64,000 bases of DNA from Chloroflexi bacterium 54-19 (GTDB taxonomy: Bacteria > Chloroflexota > Chloroflexia > Chloroheliales > Chloroheliaceae), in the NCBI GenBank assembly GCA_001898225.1, contig MKTJ01000064.1, forward strand, positions 30,778 to 94,777, written 5' to 3'. The stretch's first letter is position 1; each line of letters begins with the position of its first letter. Under the pieces are notes generated by a model. It worked only from the letters and a program-made list of their open reading frames with translations. It was not told the DNA's origin and did not search any database. Both the position numbers and the translations under genes were made by a program. This document shows positions 61,167-64,000 of the stretch, piece by piece.

Positions 61167-62759
61167 TTATGGATTAAGATATTCTTGAGGGTCCTTTATA
61201 TAGCCTTCACTAGAAAGGGCTTCGTAAGCTGTTAGATTCTTATTTTCTCCCTCCCTTACGATTTTAATAAGCCCAGTGTTCTGAGTATCCGGTTTCTTCG
61301 ACCTTCGCCTGGGCGTAGGCTCAACTTTAATCCCTTCAGACGGTTTACTGTTAGAAGTGTGGTTTTTAGAGTTACTTACAGGTTTTTTGCTAACTTCATG
61401 AGGTTTCTTAGCATCCTCTTGAATTCCCGTTTCCTTACCGTTGCTATTAAGCATTTTTCTGAGATAATAATCAAGGCTTTCAAGTTCAACATCCTCATAG
61501 CGTTTTAACGCATCTGTATCACCTAATCTTAAAGCTGTAAGAATAGGATTAGCCAAGTGAAATGACTCAGTTGCTACTGTCCTGATCAATTCTTCTGTTA
61601 ATGTTTCTGTTTTATCAACGATGGCCTTCATCTGCGACAGTAAAAATGCTTTGACGGCAATATCGATAATACCCTGGCTTACCTCATAGAGAACATCGAT
61701 AAAGCGTTCATTGAGCTTAACTGGTTTTTGTACATACTGGTAATCCCAAATACCCTCAAGGAAACATTTCCAATCATCATCGTTTGACATTCTGTCCCAG
61801 ACTACATCTCCCATGCCACTTGCACGTCTGGCCTGGCTAAATTCCTCACTCATCAGGACTTTGGCCTTTGGGGTTCCAACGAGAATAACAGGTACTCCCA
61901 TCATGTTAACAAGTTGTACAAAGAAGTTAAGCATGAGGCTATCACCCCCGTTTTTCGCCGCCTTAAGACGTTGAATTTCATCTATCACAAGTAATCCAAC
62001 ACAATGGTTTCCACACACGGTCTTCATACCTTTAACCTTTGACTGGATTGTAGAGCCCCTCTTATCTACATAGTTCTTGTGATATTGTGTGTTCAGAATA
62101 TTATCGACAGCGTCAAAAAAGTTTGTACATAAACTGGAAATTAATCCATCATAAGGACACTCAATTTTTAGCCAAGTAATTTGGATAAAAGTAAACGGCT
62201 GCCCCTTATATTGGCTGTGATAATAAACCTGTGGATATAACATCAAAATTGTTTCCAAAGAGTAACTTTTCCCCACACCACTTGTTCCGATAATAGTAAA
62301 CCCTGATGCCCTGGAGGGAAAATTTCTTACCCGGGGCCCTTTTTCCCCAGTATTGTTTTCTCCAGGCTCTGTTGCTGCAATCCGCTCAAGGACATCTTTC
62401 CTGAAGGTAGGCTTGATTGGGTTACGAAATACAAGGCCTGATCTAAGCGCAATCGAAATCTTTGTTGCAATGTTGTAGTGAATAGTCATAGGCATGAAAA
62501 AATTACCAGTTTCAAAAAGAACATGCATTCGCTCATCTGGCGATAAGTAACGCAGCTCCTCTTCAACACCGGGATCATACGTAAGCATTTCCAGGTAATC
62601 ATCCTCAGTCCAGATCCCAGGTAAAGTCCCAATTAAAGGATTATCTTGGTAACTTGGTATATTTTGTTGATGGTAAGAAGCTAATTCCTGATCCCCTACT
62701 AATAAAGAGTAATTGTTTCCATAAATAAGGTTATCATTTTCCTGTTCCATTTTTCCCAT
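61167..62759 (-). CDS. tnsC: TnsC-family AAA+ transposition ATPase
   Basis: The 530-residue protein has an AAA+ domain with Walker A TIIGTSGVGKSYS near residues 155-165 and Walker B GLLVIDEIQRL near 250-258. A sensor-like VPVILVGTPKA follows, then ARRASGMGDVVWDRM. The N-terminal ~130 residues include a TnsB-contact-like region. The last ~90 residues are charged and disordered, with KKP repeats and an RRRSKKP basic patch. This is the TnsC/TniB pattern that links target selector and transposase. Its start overlaps the end of tnsB by 26 bp, so the two are co-translated. ATG 62750 is an alternative start. Confidence 0.88.
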   Translation of the reverse strand: MGKMEQENDNLIYGNNYSLLVGDQELASYHQQNIPSYQDNPLIGTLPGIWTEDDYLEMLTYDPGVEEELRYLSPDERMHVLFETGNFFMPMTIHYNIATKISIALRSGLVFRNPIKPTFRKDVLERIAATEPGENNTGEKGPRVRNFPSRASGFTIIGTSGVGKSYSLETILMLYPQVYYHSQYKGQPFTFIQITWLKIECPYDGLISSLCTNFFDAVDNILNTQYHKNYVDKRGSTIQSKVKGMKTVCGNHCVGLLVIDEIQRLKAAKNGGDSLMLNFFVQLVNMMGVPVILVGTPKAKVLMSEEFSQARRASGMGDVVWDRMSNDDDWKCFLEGIWDYQYVQKPVKLNERFIDVLYEVSQGIIDIAVKAFLLSQMKAIVDKTETLTEELIRTVATESFHLANPILTALRLGDTDALKRYEDVELESLDYYLRKMLNSNGKETGIQEDAKKPHEVSKKPVSNSKNHTSNSKPSEGIKVEPTPRRRSKKPDTQNTGLIKIVREGENKNLTAYEALSSEGYIKDPQEYLNP

Positions 62760-64000
62760 TACCTTTCATTCGTGATTCTCTTATCTTGCTATTAAACCGA
62801 ATAGTACCGGGGTTGGAATTATGTAATTCTGGCCCCTCTTGCTTTACATCAACAGGAGGTAATACTTGCCCTTCCTGGTTCAAATTAGAACCCAATAAAT
62901 TCCATGATTCTTTCCTACTTATACCCTCCCTTTCCTGTATTCTATTAGCTTTGTTATCCTGAAGGCGTGAATAATCGCTTTTACCACGGTTTGCTTCTTT
63001 AGTCTTTTTGTCAGCTTCGTTCACAATTTTTTGATTACGAGCACTGGTTTCAGCATCCGCTTGCCATTTTTCCGTCTGATCATCGTCTTTTTTGGCTTTC
63101 AATTTATTGCGATAATCCTCGACTGAATACCAGCTTTTTCCCTTGTACGGATCCTCCTCGGTTGATTGTAAAGAACAGGGTTCTATCCTACGCCCATTAT
63201 CCAAAACTAAATAGATTTCATCACAAAGCCGAGGATCATACTTAGCCTCAACCTTGATTGCACGGCGCCCAGCTTGGACCAGCAAATCATTATAGTTTTC
63301 TTCAGCCCATTTACAGTCATAAAATAGATTTTTAAATTTAACACCACGTCTGGTGATAGTAGCCGACTCTTTAGGTAATAAGGCTTGGCGAATAAAAGAG
63401 CGGCTTCGCTGCCTTAATTGTCCAGCAGAATTTCTAAGACTCCAATTCCATACATCAATTGGGTGAGGTTTAACTTCGTCTTTAATCATTGCTTCTGTCA
63501 TACGAAACTTTGTATTGGGTCCATCTATCTTGAAGGTCTTATTATGGTTCAAAACATTATTGATGATCATTTTAGTGTACTCATTTATACTTAAGGTGGC
63601 ATTGAACTTAGAATTTCTAGCTCCTTTACGCTGCTTTTTAGGTACTGAACCTGGTGCTTGTCGGTTTGTTATAAGGTTTATTAGGTCCAAACTTTTTTCA
63701 ACTGTATTCTTAAAATCTCCACGGTAGGAGGGCATACCAATGGCTGAAATACCAAAAGCATTTACTAAATTGTCTCCATTTTTACCAAAGAGCTCAGCGC
63801 GGTCAAAAGTTAAACCTTCACAAATACCATAAGGCCAGTCTTCATCTTTTAGATCGATACCAAATTCTTTGCACCAGCCAACTTTTTCAGTAAAGGCGTT
63901 CTCCAATGCAAGTATTGCAGATAAATAACTAGTAGTTAGTCTAGAATTGATTGATAAGTAGGATAACGATTTTGCAGCTTTTGGCGAGCTTTGGCATTTG
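62734..64000 (-). CDS. tnsB: TnsB-family DDE transposase, C-terminal part (cut by window edge)
   Basis: The reading frame stays open from the stop at 62734 to the right edge of the window, so the gene continues beyond base 64000; the TTG at 63906 is not a true start. Visible are the second catalytic Asp (TFDRAELFG) and the catalytic Glu in SYRGDFKNTVEKSLD of the RNase H-like fold. A beta-barrel-like Mu-C region follows (YDPRLCDEIYLVLDNGRR). The tail is long, charged and disordered and probably contacts TnsC. The first catalytic Asp and the DNA-binding domains must lie outside. TnsB cuts and joins the transposon ends. Whether a tnsA gene precedes it cannot be seen. Confidence 0.87.
   Translation of the reverse strand, partial: KCQSSPKAAKSLSYLSINSRLTTSYLSAILALENAFTEKVGWCKEFGIDLKDEDWPYGICEGLTFDRAELFGKNGDNLVNAFGISAIGMPSYRGDFKNTVEKSLDLINLITNRQAPGSVPKKQRKGARNSKFNATLSINEYTKMIINNVLNHNKTFKIDGPNTKFRMTEAMIKDEVKPHPIDVWNWSLRNSAGQLRQRSRSFIRQALLPKESATITRRGVKFKNLFYDCKWAEENYNDLLVQAGRRAIKVEAKYDPRLCDEIYLVLDNGRRIEPCSLQSTEEDPYKGKSWYSVEDYRNKLKAKKDDDQTEKWQADAETSARNQKIVNEADKKTKEANRGKSDYSRLQDNKANRIQEREGISRKESWNLLGSNLNQEGQVLPPVDVKQEGPELHNSNPGTIRFNSKIRESRMKGNGKNGTGK

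Noticed and set aside
62734..63906. Transposase gene as a complete 390-residue protein or a truncated pseudogene
   Set aside because: The frame has no stop between 63906 and the window edge, and the first catalytic Asp and DNA-binding domains are missing, so it is a gene cut by the window rather than a short or broken one.

Overview
The window reads as a chromosomal segment of a Chloroflexota-like bacterium. The call rests on gene content, not on a marker gene: many proteins combine an N-terminal zinc ribbon, one membrane helix, a Pro/Thr-rich linker and an exported beta-propeller; there are WD40/STAND proteins; a duplicated envelope domain has a FETGH/GGL-FGFP/FERARFE-HPE pattern; and base composition is moderate in GC. 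No rRNA, tRNA or CRISPR array was seen.

Left part (about 0.2-14 kb): an XRE-TPR regulator; a membrane-anchored CHAT caspase-like protease convergent with a sigma factor/zinc-finger anti-sigma-like pair; a 43-codon proline-rich peptide gene with its own ribosome binding site and a perfect terminator hairpin; a prolyl oligopeptidase right after it; a very large XRE-NB-ARC-WD40 STAND protein; and a TPR protein.

Middle part (about 14-30.5 kb): a divergent type VII secretion-like locus. On the minus strand lie a zinc-ribbon Ser/Thr kinase and a zinc-ribbon FHA protein. On the plus strand, behind a consensus sigma-70 promoter, lie a VWA protein, an atypical kinase with membrane helices, a PP2C phosphatase, a WXG100 protein, a large 814-aa candidate substrate, two PsbP/DcrB-like proteins, a second WXG100 protein with a true WNG motif, an EssC/EccC-type membrane ATPase, a YukD/EsaB-like ubiquitin-fold protein and a membrane protein. 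EsaA/EssA/EccB/EccD-type partners are not recognisable, so this would be a compact, kinase/phosphatase-wired variant.

Envelope block (about 30.6-56 kb): four minus-strand genes for zinc-ribbon or lipoprotein beta-propellers, then a head-to-tail run of 13 plus-strand genes. The run holds a pseudokinase-PP2C fusion, a murein amidase, six zinc-ribbon/TM proteins (WD40, TolB-like or discoidin-like outer domains), a Pro/Thr-rich membrane protein, a duplicated-domain surface protein, a VWA protein, an M1 metallopeptidase and a NagZ-type GH3 lipoprotein. Amidase and GH3 could remodel murein for secretion or surface assembly; this is inference from proximity.

Right part (about 56-64 kb): a small unknown gene, a VOC-fold protein, a gene-poor stretch, then a Tn7-like module on the minus strand: tnsB (cut by the window edge, its frame open to base 64000), tnsC and a tniQ/tnsD-like gene. 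Between tnsC and tniQ sits a perfect 100-bp inverted repeat around a 146-bp centre. No transposon end and no cas gene were identified.
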